NCBI RefSeq assembly: GCF_902806685.2
Contig: NC_048545.1
Span: 7,737,852-7,801,851 of the forward strand
DNA length: 64,000 nt
Source of the DNA: Maniola hyperantus
Taxonomy: Eukaryota > Arthropoda > Insecta > Lepidoptera > Nymphalidae
Direction: 5' to 3'
This document shows positions 52,936 to 64,000 of the stretch, piece by piece (position 1 is the first letter of the stretch; every line of letters starts with the position of its first letter). A model generated the notes under the pieces. It was given only the letters and a program-made list of their open reading frames with translations, was not told the origin of the DNA and searched no databases. The position numbers were made by a program, and so were the translations under genes.

Positions 52936-55900
52936 ATGCCGTAATTGTGTTTAATTTGCACAATTTGAGAGACATTTTAAAGTCTGTTATCAGGACTAGA
53001 TACCATAGTGGTAATAACTTTATTACCTACTACTTACGTAACTTTCCTTATTTGAAAGGTGCTGTTAGTTATTGCAAAATACCATACAAGAATACCAAGT
53101 GTTTTTCTTCCCCCACGTTACCTATTCCCTGTACTTATTGCGTGAGCGTTTAAAACTTTCTGTGCAATCCTACAGCGAATAAGGATGACAGAGAAAAATA
53201 TCTAGGCCAATAAGACCGCTTATTACCTAGATTATGTCATAGGTACTAGGTAATATGTCAACTATTGTAGGTTTATCTTAAATTATATTCTAACGTAAAT
53301 AGCGAATTTATTGTGCTCGTTATGGCCGTGAAACGTAAAACACATAGTTAATTAGAAGCTATGTATTTACATATTAATGGTTGTAATATATTCAGCCATC
53401 TATTGATAAGTGTAGATCTTAGTTAATTGGTACGGTACGATTCAAACTTATTATTACAGCCAGCCAGGAGGTTAATTGATATGCGATATCGACACACGTA
53501 GGCAGTAGAGCGACAGTTAACTTTTTTCGTCTTTTAAAAACACTTAAAAACGAATTCAGATTGAATTTATTTATCTAATACGAACAGTTTTTTTCTCCAT
53601 ATCTACGAATAAGGAAAAAAATAAAATATCATTTTGGTAAGTACCTACATCAATAACCTAATACTAAAAATTATATTTACTAAAAAACTCCGTCCAAGTG
53701 ATCCTTAATTGGTATGGCATAACATTATTATTATGTATATCCGCGGAATTCATTTATTTAAGTATCAGATATTTGTATGATATTTGTAATGACTTGATAC
53801 ATAAAAATTAATGACACGGAACAAAACGTCTTTTAGTTTTAAAACTTAAAATAGGTAGCTACGGCGTCTTTGATCACAGAGATTTATTTCCCAACAACGT
53901 TTTAATGCGTTTCCTCTTTATAAAAATGCATTTCGATGCTTCTCGGACATAATTACCAAAGTTTTTGTCTAAAAATGTCTGTTCAAATCAATTAAATTAA
54001 ATAAGTAAAGTAATTATGAAATACAGTAGACCTAATCTATAAAAATAATAATTTCAGTTTTGGTAAAACGAGATGACTAATAAGCTGAAAGGAGCTGAAC
54101 TTATAAAGTAGGTATACCTAGTTACAAAAACTTGAAGACATTTACTAATAAAAAAATTAAACACTGCTTATACGTATAGCTTATATATACACGTCAAATA
54201 TATGAGAATAAGGTGTATAAGCCACTTGTATAAGTATTGTGTAAATTATTTAGTAAACCTTACGTTTTAAGGTAGGTAGCTAGTAGATACCTTTGTAAAA
54301 GTACGGTTAATTTATTGGGAATATAATATAGGTGAGGCCCTAAATCATTTCAGCTTCCAGGGCGCGGTTGAAGATGATTCCGAACTTCCACAATGACTTG
54401 ATTAATGAACTGTGAACTGAACAATAGGACCTCCTAAGATATATTGCGAATTAGCCAAAGGCAATTTCAAAACGTAACAACGGTCGCTGTAGATTCTTTG
54501 TCTGTTTTAATTTTCATCATAATTATTTTTCTAAATACCTACCTACTTAGCTTTTTATTTTTGAGCAGACCCGTGGCGTTTGGAACACTCGTAGCTTTAG
54601 TTTTAAGTTTACGTAAATAATTATCACCATTACATCGATTATTTATCTAACACCTACCTGTTTTGCATAAATTTTCCAAGCACAAAATGTTTACCTATAA
54701 TCAAATAAACTTTTGAATACAAATTTTAAAACACGTACATAAATATACATTTTTATTAAATAAAAGATTTTGACTTTAATCCCTATGATTCTCGAGTTGA
54801 TGTAGAGGTTTCGATGAAGAATTAGTGTAGAAGTCAATAATAATCAGCTTTTATCATTTCCCCATTTCCCGTGGACTATCGAGCCATATTATGACAAGCG
54901 CAGTCAACGCGCGTTTTATGAGGGCCGAGGATTACAGTGCTGCATACTCCTTGAGTTGCATCTGATGCGTTCAACTTCACGTGAAAATGTAATGTAAAGC
55001 AAAAAGACCTACCCGGGTTTTCTTAGCGCAAAGAGTAGGGACTCTTAAGTTAAAACTGTCGATGCTCTCGATGTCGATGATGAAAAAATCTTATTTTTTA
55101 AGGTATTTTTTTCCCTTTCTCTAAACTTAATGCAGCATTTGACCGACTTACTGATTATGATTAAACACCTTGCCTATCTAGGAAGGTTCTGGCGAAAATT
55201 GGCAACATGAGCTGCTGACCTCGACTAAAACGGGATACCTAAAGTGATTCTTCATTTAAACGTGTCGTTGCAGTGACAGTGGTTGCTGAAAATACGTACA
55301 TGTGATCAAGCATCAAGGGTAATTCGCGTTTGGTCTCATCTCACCCGTGATTGGTAAATTGCCGGACGAGTTCGGCGAGCAACGCGTCCCACCTACGAAT
55401 GTCATAGTTTAAACCGCAGTTATTTTAATAGGTCACAAAGGAATTTTCGTTTCCTTTGTTAGGTACCCTTATTTGGTAACTTCCAGTTGAATAACCTTTG
55501 TCTAGTTGAATTTATAGGGTGATTTCGAAGTACCTACTTACCTACTTTTCTACTAACAGATTTTTTGGTCACATTCAGTTAATATTATGTGGGACTTTTA
55601 AATTCAGATATTAAGTACTTAGGGAAGTACTTAATCTAAACTTCAGTGCTTTAGCTGCTTTTGAATTGAATTAATTTTCCTAATTATTTTGTATACAAAA
55701 GACGGTTCTCCGTCTATATTCGGATTTATAGGATTTTAAGAACGACGGAATTGGAATTAGGCAGGCGTGGGCAATTTGTCGTCTCCGCACTGAATTGCAC
55801 CAATTACAAGGATAGGTACCTACAACGATTAAGTAGTAGGTATAATTTGGTAGCGACAAATTGCGTGAGTCCTCCCAATTAGGAGTCGTGAATTAACGTA

Positions 55901-56154
55901 GGAGTTTAATAAAACAATGCCACTGAAATGACTCAAGTTTTTAAACAAATAGTCTGAAACTAGACTTTAATTTTGCGAAGGTGCGTAAGTAGTCACCCAA
56001 GAGCCAAGAGGCAAGTTGGTGAGACGGCGGGTAGGCTATGTAGTTTATGTAGTATGTACACACAACTACATGACATTTTAATAAATAATTTTCAGAGAAT
56101 AAATAATTGTCAAGAATTCATTTAAATATAACGGTCAGACTATTCTTACAAATT

Positions 56155-56465
56155 AAGAGCCGGAGAGGTCAAGACCTTCGTTATTTTATAAGAGCTGAAA
56201 GTTTCGTTGTCCCCAACACTATGTCTAATAATAATGATCGAGGGCAACATAAAAATAAACCCCCCCCCCCCCCAGTAAATATTAAAAAAAAACGCTTTAT
56301 ACTTTGACGTAATATTTTATAGGTACACCTTTGTTACCTGTTATCTGCCATAGCTACCATGATCCAAACATCATAGTCGCTGATCGTTCCTCCGTGTGTT
56401 GGGGACAATACGCAGATAAAATTTAAGCTTTTATAAAATAACGAAGATCTGGCCCTCAAGGGCTT
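56155..56465. repeat. Inverted-repeat element ('ccagaccttcgttatttta' family), copy 2
   Basis: Ends 'aagaccttcgttattttata' and 'tataaaataacgaagatctg' are inverted. Contains a run of 14 C at 56260-56273. Parts such as 'aggtacacctttgttacctg' match 21430-21465. Confidence 0.75.
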
Positions 56466-57119
56466 CACGCCTTTCTCTTCGACTTTTATTTTTTTTTTAA
56501 ATCGCAGAACCCTTGAGTGGTGATCTATGTGAATAGAATAGGTAGGCTATCTACAGCATATCTATCTACTCTCAGTTTCAATAGATATTCTAAACACAGA
56601 TGAGGTGTGAGGTCGCATACAAATTGATTTAACATTGGCGTAACACGTTACAGTACCTACTCTTTAAAATGGTAGATAGGAAATTATACTATAATGCATC
56701 CAAATTATTTATTCTGGATCATAATAATGTACCTATATAATGTTTATGCCTCTATTCGAGAGACTTTAAAAAAAAAGCGAAATGTAGATACAAATGAAAC
56801 GCATATATACCTACCTACTAATTAAACATTTATAGAATTTAAATACTTAATTAAACATTTTTATTAATCCCAGAGTTTCCATTCATTTTTAACTGACTTC
56901 AAAAAAGAAGGAAGTTCTCTATTCGTCAGAACTCAGAATGTTTTATTTTTAATCATCATGAGACGCACTTTCTGTAGGCACAGATTTGAAAATCGAATCA
57001 GATTTCCAAGGTAGCCCGGTTTATTTTATTTTCATTCATTTCTAACTTTTACCTAAAATTCTTAATTTTTAACCGAAGTTAATTAAATTAAATAGGTAAG
57101 TATTAGATAGAAATATTTA

Positions 57120-57370
57120 TTACTAGTTTATGCCTGCGACTTGGTCTGCGTGGACTACACAAAATTCAAATTTCAAAGTCCATACCCGTATTTTATCCCC
57201 TATGGGATTGAATTTACAAAAATGCTTTCTAAGCAGATTCTTTCTAAGCGGATAATGATAACTCATAACTGCTATCTGCATGCCAAACAGGCCGATCCGT
57301 CCGTAGTTTGAGCTGTGCGTTGATAGATCAGTCAGTCAGTCAGTCACCTTTTTCTTTTATACATTTAGAT
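57120..57370 (+). repeat. TE of the 'cgcgacttcgtccgcgtgg' family
   Basis: 'ctagtttatgcctgcgactt' to 'cttttatacatttagatgta', with 'gatcagtcagtcagtcagtc' near the end. Confidence 0.78.
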
Positions 57371-58174
57371 GTAAATAAAACATTTATTTGAATACTTAAA
57401 TAAAATGCATTGAACATATCGTAACTGCCACTCAGATAAATCTTTTTATTAGCTTTTGATGTCTTTTGAAGACTTTTCAAAAAAAAAAAAAAAAACAAAG
57501 GTTCAAAACTTTTCCAATAGGACTGTATATTAATATTAAAGTTAATTTATGTATAGTTATTTTTACTTATTTATAATTTTAGAGTATCTATTTCGAGATT
57601 CTTTATTTTCGTATTATTTTATGTTTCATTTTATGGGCCTCGTTGTCTGAATACAACATGACTTACGAAATGAAATAACCACTCCTTTTCGTTGCTCTGA
57701 GGTCTAGGTAAGTATGTTTTACAGAATCATACACGTAGATAGTAGATACTATGCTTACCTATTTATCAGCTTATCAGTTTAGTCAAACGGATCTTTGTTA
57801 GAAGTGATGTAGAGTCGATAGTCAAGGTGTGTCAGTGTGGTGACCTGGTGAGGTAAACACGCGGGAAGGCTATTCCGATGATGATGTAATGCTACACTTG
57901 TCATGACGCCACTTGAAGGTCGACGGCTGATTTGCAATAAAAATTATAAATTTTGGTAGGTTCGTACTTATTTGTTTTTTTTTAACTAACAGATTCCTGC
58001 CACACATCCCCTGCACATAAAAATATAGATAGCTTGTATCGAAGGTAACTGAGAATAGGTCGATAGGTACTTTTATCGTTTACTTATTCCCTATAGTGTG
58101 TTATCTATGCTTATTCCTGCGCTTTTATTTTAATAGGCATTAGTGACACTTTATCGCTAGCTTCGCTTAGTGTT

Positions 58175-58690
58175 TTTAGGGTTCCGTAGTATTTGAATTA
58201 GGTCCCGCGGGATCTTAGGGATGAGTCTTATCCAGATAAACTTGGAAATTAAAACGTTACCTAAAAATAAATTTTTAGGGGTTCGTACCGCAAAAGGAAA
58301 ACAGGAACCCCTATCCTCTGTTCTCTGTATGTCCCCTGTCATGTCTGTCAAGAAAACCTATAAGGTTAGGTACTTCCCGCTGACCTAGAATCATGTTTGG
58401 CAGGTAGGTAGGTCTTATAGCATAAGTAAAGGCAACAATTCGAAAACCGTGAATTTGTGGTTTGTGGTAAAAAATATGTTGTGAACCAATAATTAGTATT
58501 TTCAACTTTCAGAATACCAAATGGGGTAAGTATCATATGAAAGGGCTTCTTAACCAGTACATTCTAAAACAGATTTTTATGTATTTTTATGCATCATAGT
58601 TTTTTATTTGTCGTGCAAAATGTCGAAGTAATATGTCTGTAATACGAAACCCTCGGTGAGCGAGTCTGACTCGCACTTGGCCGGTTTTTT
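58175..58690 (-). repeat. Long copy of the 'gagggttccgt' family, reverse
   Basis: 'cccctgtcatgtctgtcaag' and 'gcgagtctgactcgcacttg' place it with 33290-33690. It contains ORFs that are by-products. Confidence 0.75.
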
Positions 58691-59477
58691 AGATAGGATA
58701 GGGTGCGTGCTCGGGATCGAACTCAAATATATTGTTTTCTTTATTAAAAGTAAAATCACAAGTATCACAAAGACAAAAAATAAAATACATAGGTCTTTAA
58801 GTAGGTATATAGGTAGGTATAAAAATACACAGTGCAGTGCACACTAAAGGTGTGCTAGCCTATTAGACTAAGTAAAGTAGGTACCTATTTCCACGTTCAT
58901 TGTCTTCGTCTTGATGTCGAATTTACGCCGTGGAGACGTACCTAATAGGTACCTAGGTACTTGAATCTTTAAACACCGAATATTTGACGTCGCAAAATCC
59001 CCATCAGGTTTTAAACTCGTCTTTTCCCATGGCTACCCAACCCTTCAGAGAGGGTGGCGAATGGGGACGATGAACAATGCTGTAAGCACCATTGTTTCCG
59101 ATCGTATACTTATGGCGGTCTCGTAGTAGGTAAGTACCTACACACTGCATGACCTAATTTGGTACCTATTATACTTAGGTACATTATACTCAGTTATTTA
59201 TTTTTTTGAATATATCTATATCGATTAAAATAATACCTAACTCATGTAGACAAATTGACGAAATGGACAGAGCACCCTTATTAGTTTGAAGTAAACATGA
59301 GATTTTTACTCATAATAATATACATACCTACCAACCTAATGCCTACATGGACGTAGGTCGTAGACGTACTAAGTAATTATAATTCCTAGCAGAATTGCAA
59401 TTTTTAAAATAATATATATAATTTACTCAAACGTTTGTTACTTAGGACCAAACTCTGGTCCTACGTATGGACTAAAA

Positions 59478-59694
59478 GCCAGCGCGTGCCAGACCTTCGT
59501 TATTTTATAAAAGCTGAAAATTTCTCTACACGTATTGTCCCCAACACTGGGAGGAACGTTTGTTTGGATGTTTGTTTGGATCATTGTGGCTTTGGGAGAT
59601 AACAAGATTTTTTACACCTGTGTAACTAATACGCAGATAAACTTTCAGCTTCTATAAAATAACGAAAGTCTGGCACGCGCTGGCTCTCTTTCTA
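59478..59694. mobile_element. Short TIR element ('ccagaccttcgttatttta' family), copy 3, best preserved
   Basis: Starts GCCAGCGCGTGCCAGACCTT and ends with its inverted partner AGTCTGGCACGCGCTGGC; the inverted arms run about 40 bp. 217 bp, no ORF. Confidence 0.82.
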
Positions 59695-59774
59695 GTAGTG
59701 TAGACTGTAGAGTAGTATTTTTAGAAAGTTCGTTTTTGAAAATTTCCAAGTTTTTAGGCAAAAAAATTTACGGC

Positions 59775-59995
59775 TTTTGAGGGTTCCGTAGTGAACAAGG
59801 AACCCTTATAGTTTCGCTATGTCCGTCCGTCCGTCCGTCCTCGGTTAATCTCGGAGACTGTTAGTGCTAGAAATCTGTTATTTGGCATGGATATAAATAT
59901 TAATCACGCCGACAAAGTGGTGAAATAAAATTATGATATTTTTTTTAAAATAGTTAATTGTGACTACGGAACCCGCCACACACTAGGCCGGTTTT
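59775..59995 (+). repeat. Interspersed repeat fragment
   Basis: 'gagggttccgtagtgaacaa' and (tccg)n at 59821-59840, ending 'ctaggccggtttttaaa'. Confidence 0.65.
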
Positions 59996-60009
59996 TAAAA
60001 ATGTATTAC

Positions 60010-60341
60010 AAAAAAAAAAAAAACCGACTTCGATACACAAACACTAAAAATTGAAAAATAATTTAATTTATTACCGAATATATATATTATGTATACAAGA
60101 GTTAATATAGTTCCATAATAATATTTTTTGGTGCCGGTGCCAATTAGCTTTAGCTGCGCGAATCGTCTAGACTTCATATTTTTATGAGACTCCACAATGG
60201 CACCTCATTGGCACCGACCCCAAAAAATATTATTATGGAACTATATTAACTCTTGTATACATAATATATATATTCGGTAATAAATTAAATTATTTTTCAA
60301 TTTTTAGTGTTTGTGTATCGAAGTCGGTTTTTTTTTTTTTT
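60010..60341. repeat. Large palindrome, 135-bp arms, 62-bp spacer
   Basis: Arms 60010-60144 and 60207-60341 are reverse complements with only about two mismatches near the centre. Outer ends are A14 and T14 next to 'ccgacttcgatacacaaaca'. No ORF of note. Confidence 0.92.
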
Positions 60342-60635
60342 GTAAAAAAAAATTATTTCACAATTTTTAGTGGCCCCATGGAATTATGCTATGGCTGGTT
60401 AAAAATCCACTGTTTACTAAGCTATTACACTGATCGCGAGCAATTTACTCTTATCCGTTGAGGAGTTCCAGTATCTATCTTCGAAGATGTTCATCAGATC
60501 TTCACCAAATTTAAATGGGACCAACTTTGAAGTATACCCTTTCAAACAAAAAAAGAATTTTCAAAATCGGTCCAGGCGTCTTCGAGTAATCGGGGAACAT
60601 ACATAAAAAATAAAAAAAAAAATAAAAAAAAAAGA

Positions 60636-60690
60636 TCCCGACGAATTGAGAACCTCCTCCTTTTTTTGAAGTCGGTTAAAAATGAGACTG
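60636..60690 (-). repeat. TE tail 'gacttcaaaaaaaggagg'
   Basis: Reverse copy of a tail also seen at 46395-46440, 56890-56930 and, diverged, at 37583-37615 inside the tandem unit. Confidence 0.65.
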
Positions 60691-61019
60691 CATTACAGCA
60701 GAGCCATCTATTAAGAAGGTTTCTAACTACAACGAGGAAAAACTTTTCCCAAGCCCGAACTAAGTACCTCATGGCAGTCATGGCTAAGAAAATTTTCAAA
60801 GCTTTGCACAGAGGGCGCAGTAAAATTACTTTCAAGAGTTTGTCATAGATGGCGGCATCACATTATAAAGTCTACCAGTTTCCATCATAATAATATTATT
60901 TTGTAGCTCGTCGGCCGTCGCAGATCGCAGCACAGCCCTCTACTCATGTGACCGCAATATGTATTCAGTACGGTACCTATGTACGGTAGTATACCTAATT
61001 GACCGGCGAGATGACTCCG

Positions 61020-61560
61020 TGATGTCACCATTGCGAAGAGGGTCTGGACTCCGCAAGCACAAGCTCGAAGAATGCCCTCCCTGCTTGGGAGCCCGAGCGG
61101 TGCATCCTGGTCGGCTGCGTAGGGAGAGACTTGTCACCACCCGCTGTCATAGCGGCAATGCTGGAGGACAATGAAGCATGGCGGTCAGTGGTCTCCTTCT
61201 GTGAAACAGTAATGTTCAAGAAGGAGGCCGCGGAGCTTGATCGCGAGCGAGCCGATCCTGCTCGAAGGCGGAGACATCAGGCTATTCAATAGTTCCTGGC
61301 GCTAGGACTTCGAGGTCGCGAGTGGCTGGAGTTTGGCTCTAGCCGGCGACCCTGAGAAGTCGGCAGCTTGCTGTGGCACAAGCTGCCGTGCCTACATGCA
61401 GGTGCATGAGGCCAGAGGAGTACTTTCTCCAGGATGAGTCCAATAGGCGTCGCGAGAGAGAGGCACCGGCGTACGTTCTTTGGAGTTCCGGAGCCTCTCA
61501 ATATGCGCTGAGGCCACCGAGGTGGTTTTAGTGAGAAGAAATCGCACATAACCAGATTGG
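61020..61560 (+). mobile_element. R1-clade-like LINE C-terminal fragment
   Basis: After a frame shift near 61085 it reads PERCILVGCVGRDLSPPAVI, AAMLEDNEAWRSVVSFCETV and MFKKEAAELDRERA, then a stop near 61290. This is the ending typical of R1-type reverse transcriptase proteins. 5'-truncated; 3' UTR follows. Confidence 0.78.
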
Positions 61561-61693
61561 GTATTGTAAAAAGATTTCCCCCTCGAAAAAAAGTATACCT
61601 AATTAGGATGAGAACTTGCCTACCTTTGAATGGGAGTTGGAACCGTTCGGTTAAATTCGATACAAAATTTTGAATAGGTGCCTTGTACTTCAA

Positions 61694-62003
61694 GCTGTGA
61701 TAGCCTAGTGGTTAGGACGTCCGCCTTCTTATCGGAGCTCAGGGGTTGGATTCTGGGCACGCACCTATAACTTTTCAGCGTTATGTGCGTTTTAATTAAT
61801 TAAATATCACTTGCTTTAACGGTGAAGGAAAACATCGTGAGGACACCTACATGCCTGAGAGTTCACCATAATGTTCTCAAAAGTGTGTGAAGTCTACCAA
61901 TCCGCACATGGCCAGCGTGGTAGACTATGGCCAAAATCCTTCTCACTGAGAGGAGACCCGTGCTCTGTAGTGAGCCGGCGATGGGTTGATCATGATGATG
62001 ACC
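61694..62003 (+). repeat. tRNA-derived SINE, near full length (reference copy)
   Basis: The head 'tgtgatagcctagtggttag' (A-box-like) and 'ggggttggattctgggcac' (B-box-like) resemble a tRNA. The body ends 'gatgggttgatcatgatgat'. Confidence 0.87.
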
Positions 62004-62602
62004 TTGTACTTTCAAATCTCTTTAAGCTTTTGGTAGAGTTGGGTGATGACGTGTGACACAGGTATATTTATCACCTATATTATCAATATTATCTATCTAC
62101 ATAGTAGTAGAGTAAGTTTCCACTGTTTTCCGCAATTTCCCGCTTTTTGGAGATTCAGTTGGTACATAAATACTCGCAGCAAGTCAACTTCTGGAGGGTA
62201 TGTATTATAGGTAGTACAGACTAAAACACAATAAGTATAATAATTTATAAAAGCAAATTCCGCAAGAAAACTTGCTAGTGGACCCACCTACTAAAATATA
62301 TTTAACTCATCCTCGCAGGAAACCACACGATAGTGATATAGGTATATCCTGGCACGCCAAACTGGAAATTCCTTGAGGGTTACGAGTTATGAGCATTGGT
62401 CCCAAGCAGGAAGGCCCGCGATCGCGTGCAATTTTTCATTAGGTTACTGGGCCCGTGCGACGTGCGTGTCGCCTTTTAGGCGCTTGCCTAAAAATGTGTG
62501 ATACTTTCCCGATCGTCTTTACCAGCCAATCAATAACCTCCACTGCCGATTTTGCAATGTTTTTGAATAAAACTATTATAGGTAAATAATGTTTGCTTTG
62601 TT

Positions 62603-62668
62603 TACCCTAGGTTAGGTAATGTACCTACCTAGTACTGAACAGGTAGGTACATTACCTAACCTAGGGTA
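62603..62668. repeat. Perfect inverted repeat, 28-bp arms
   Basis: Arms 62603-62630 and 62641-62668 pair exactly around a 10-base loop (agtactgaac). The arm contains 'ctaggttaggtaatgtacct'. Confidence 0.92.
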
Positions 62669-63644
62669 TAACGAGGAAACACTATATTTATGCCAAAGAA
62701 ACAAAATTTAAGTTTCATAGTTAGGAGCCCGCTTTATCAAAGCGATTGCTCGTTGGAAGGACATAGGCTACTTTTTATCCCGGCAACTATACTACATTAG
62801 GAAGATTAACTAGTTTACTTTCTTTATGATGATCTTTTCAATCTACCAACCTATTCAAAAGCTATTCAATGTAACAAATTCATTTTTCACATATTTTATC
62901 AACCAAAATCACTATCTACCATTTCGAGACCTGGTGTCGTCACCCAACACATTTTAAGGTCAATGTCCATAGGCCGCAATGATTTAATATAGGTCACACG
63001 GGACTATATTTATGTCTTCAGTGTCCGTAACTCTGCTGTTTTCCACCGGTCTAGTTCAACGACATCAACGCTTTTTCTTTACTTACGTTCGTTAGCGCCA
63101 TATTTAAAGGTTACGTGTCCGTCAAAATTTGTTGAAACAACCGGCCCTTAGAGCACACGTGTTTGAGGCTAAATCGCTGAAAAGCAAAGCGCTTCAGTGT
63201 TTGCCCTTTGTCGCGGTTCTTTCAGTTTTAAATGATCTCTTTTGAATAGCCACATAGGCATACCTGTCTTTTGTTTCATAATTAGAGATGTGTAGTGTAG
63301 CTACAATAGAAATAGAAAAGTTAAATACTCAAATCAACTTTTACAAAGTGCTTTTCAATTGTTACGTAAATCTGTAAAGGGGTTTAAATTGCTCTTCCTA
63401 CGGAGCAAATAATATATTATTTTGTTTTCATTTATGTTCAAGGAAAAACAGGCTATCTGTGTAATTTCTAATTTCATCAAAATATTATTTTGCTCCAATA
63501 TCAATTTATAACCGACAGTTTCAAAATCCCATCGATTTTGGTGGTCAGGTCTCCTGCAGCATCCGGATTGAGGAGTTGGAATCCTTATTTTTATGGGACA
63601 GTGTCGCAAACTTTCAAAGAAATCTCGGAGATTTCGGTGTAGAA

Positions 63645-63760
63645 AGACTGGCCAAGTGCGAGTTGGACTCGCTCGCCGAGGGTTCCGTACTACAGTCGTA
63701 TTTGTTCGTCATTTCGCACGATAAATCAAAAACTGATATGCATAAAAATAAATAAAATCT
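63645..63760 (+). repeat. Fragment of the 'gagggttccgt' family
   Basis: 'actggccaagtgcgagttgg' to 'aactgatatgcataaaaata'. Confidence 0.75.
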
Positions 63761-63823
63761 TGGTACATATACTTGGTAGGATTATATTAGTCGTACTTTG
63801 AAATATGTGTTATATTTAATGTC

Positions 63824-63885
63824 TATGGTCTACCAATCTGCACATGGCCAGTAGTGAGCCGGTGATGGGTTGATCATTATGATGA
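63824..63885 (+). repeat. SINE fragment
   Basis: 'ggtctaccaatctgcacatg' to 'gatgggttgatcattatgat', 3' part of the SINE. Confidence 0.68.
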
Positions 63886-64000
63886 TGTTATACTTGATAT
63901 TATCTATTATAGGAATAAGTAAATATGGATGGATGTGGTTTTAATAAGTTAATGTTATTTTTGTTACAGGTACCTAATGAAAATTCATTGTGTCGGATTA

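Larger units (their letters stand above)
46945..64000. other. 17 kb with no supportable gene
   Basis: Short ORFs here are frame noise or TE-derived. Identified contents: TEs at 48660-48805, 49272-49398, 50064-50535, 52128-52385, 57120-57370, 58175-58690 and 59775-59995, plus the entries below. 46950-48650, 50760-52120, 52940-56150 and 62670-63640 are AT-rich with nothing I recognise. Confidence 0.55.

Noticed and set aside
61286..61693. Minus-strand 135-residue ORF
   Set aside because: Overlaps the R1-like LINE fragment, whose plus-strand frame shows real family motifs.
61700..61770. tRNA gene
   Set aside because: A- and B-box-like motifs belong to the head of a repeated SINE; the rest of the SINE body follows and the same head recurs elsewhere.
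1..64000. CRISPR array, operon or bacterial contamination
   Set aside because: No regularly spaced direct repeats; all supported genes have spliceosomal introns.

Overview
This is a piece of an insect nuclear genome, almost certainly a moth or butterfly. It is AT-rich, its genes are cut into small exons by TE-filled introns, and it carries many copies of families I know as common in Lepidoptera: a tRNA-derived SINE, elements with the 'cgcgacttcgtccgcgtgg' head, RTE- and R1-type LINE tails, and short TIR elements. Nothing looks prokaryotic, and there is no CRISPR array, operon or free-standing tRNA/rRNA gene. I did not try to name the species.

Layout. (1) 1-14.1 kb, minus strand: the 5' third of unc80, the scaffold subunit of the NALCN/narrow-abdomen sodium-leak channel. 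I could chain 17 exons in consistent phase (993 codons plus 2 nt); the gene runs off the left edge. (2) 14.1-17.1 kb: divergent intergenic region with LINE debris and an X-box-like motif. (3) About 17-22.8 kb, plus strand: a gene I do not recognise. Seven exons (18003-21799) chain in phase and end at a stop and poly(A) signal; a second phase-compatible last exon lies at 22563-22781; the 5' end is unresolved. (4) 23.4-30.3 kb, plus strand: a complete Mlc1 (alkali/essential myosin light chain) with two alternative last exons, one adding an Ala/Pro-rich tail. (5) 32.8-46.9 kb, plus strand: a probable small gene with a 5' exon at 33718-33803 and a phase-matched last exon at 46676-46944. Its roughly 12.9 kb intron holds a tandem array of a 3.94 kb unit (two full copies plus a 1257 bp partial third), nearly identical between copies and carrying a decayed LINE reverse transcriptase. 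(6) 46.9-64 kb: no gene I can support; TE fragments, a 135-bp-arm palindrome, an R1-type LINE tail and SINEs.

unc80 and Mlc1 both act in excitable cells, but I see no sign of shared regulation; this is ordinary eukaryotic gene neighbourhood. The most useful leads are the 156-162 bp repeat inside a unc80 exon that iterates a phase-0 splice donor, a juxtaposed AG|GTAAGT site in unc80, the unrecognised gene and its alternative 3' exon, the Mlc1 tail, the near-identical 3.94 kb array, and several perfect inverted repeats. Splice sites were placed by eye from GT/AG, phase continuity and protein resemblance; no alignment or search was run.
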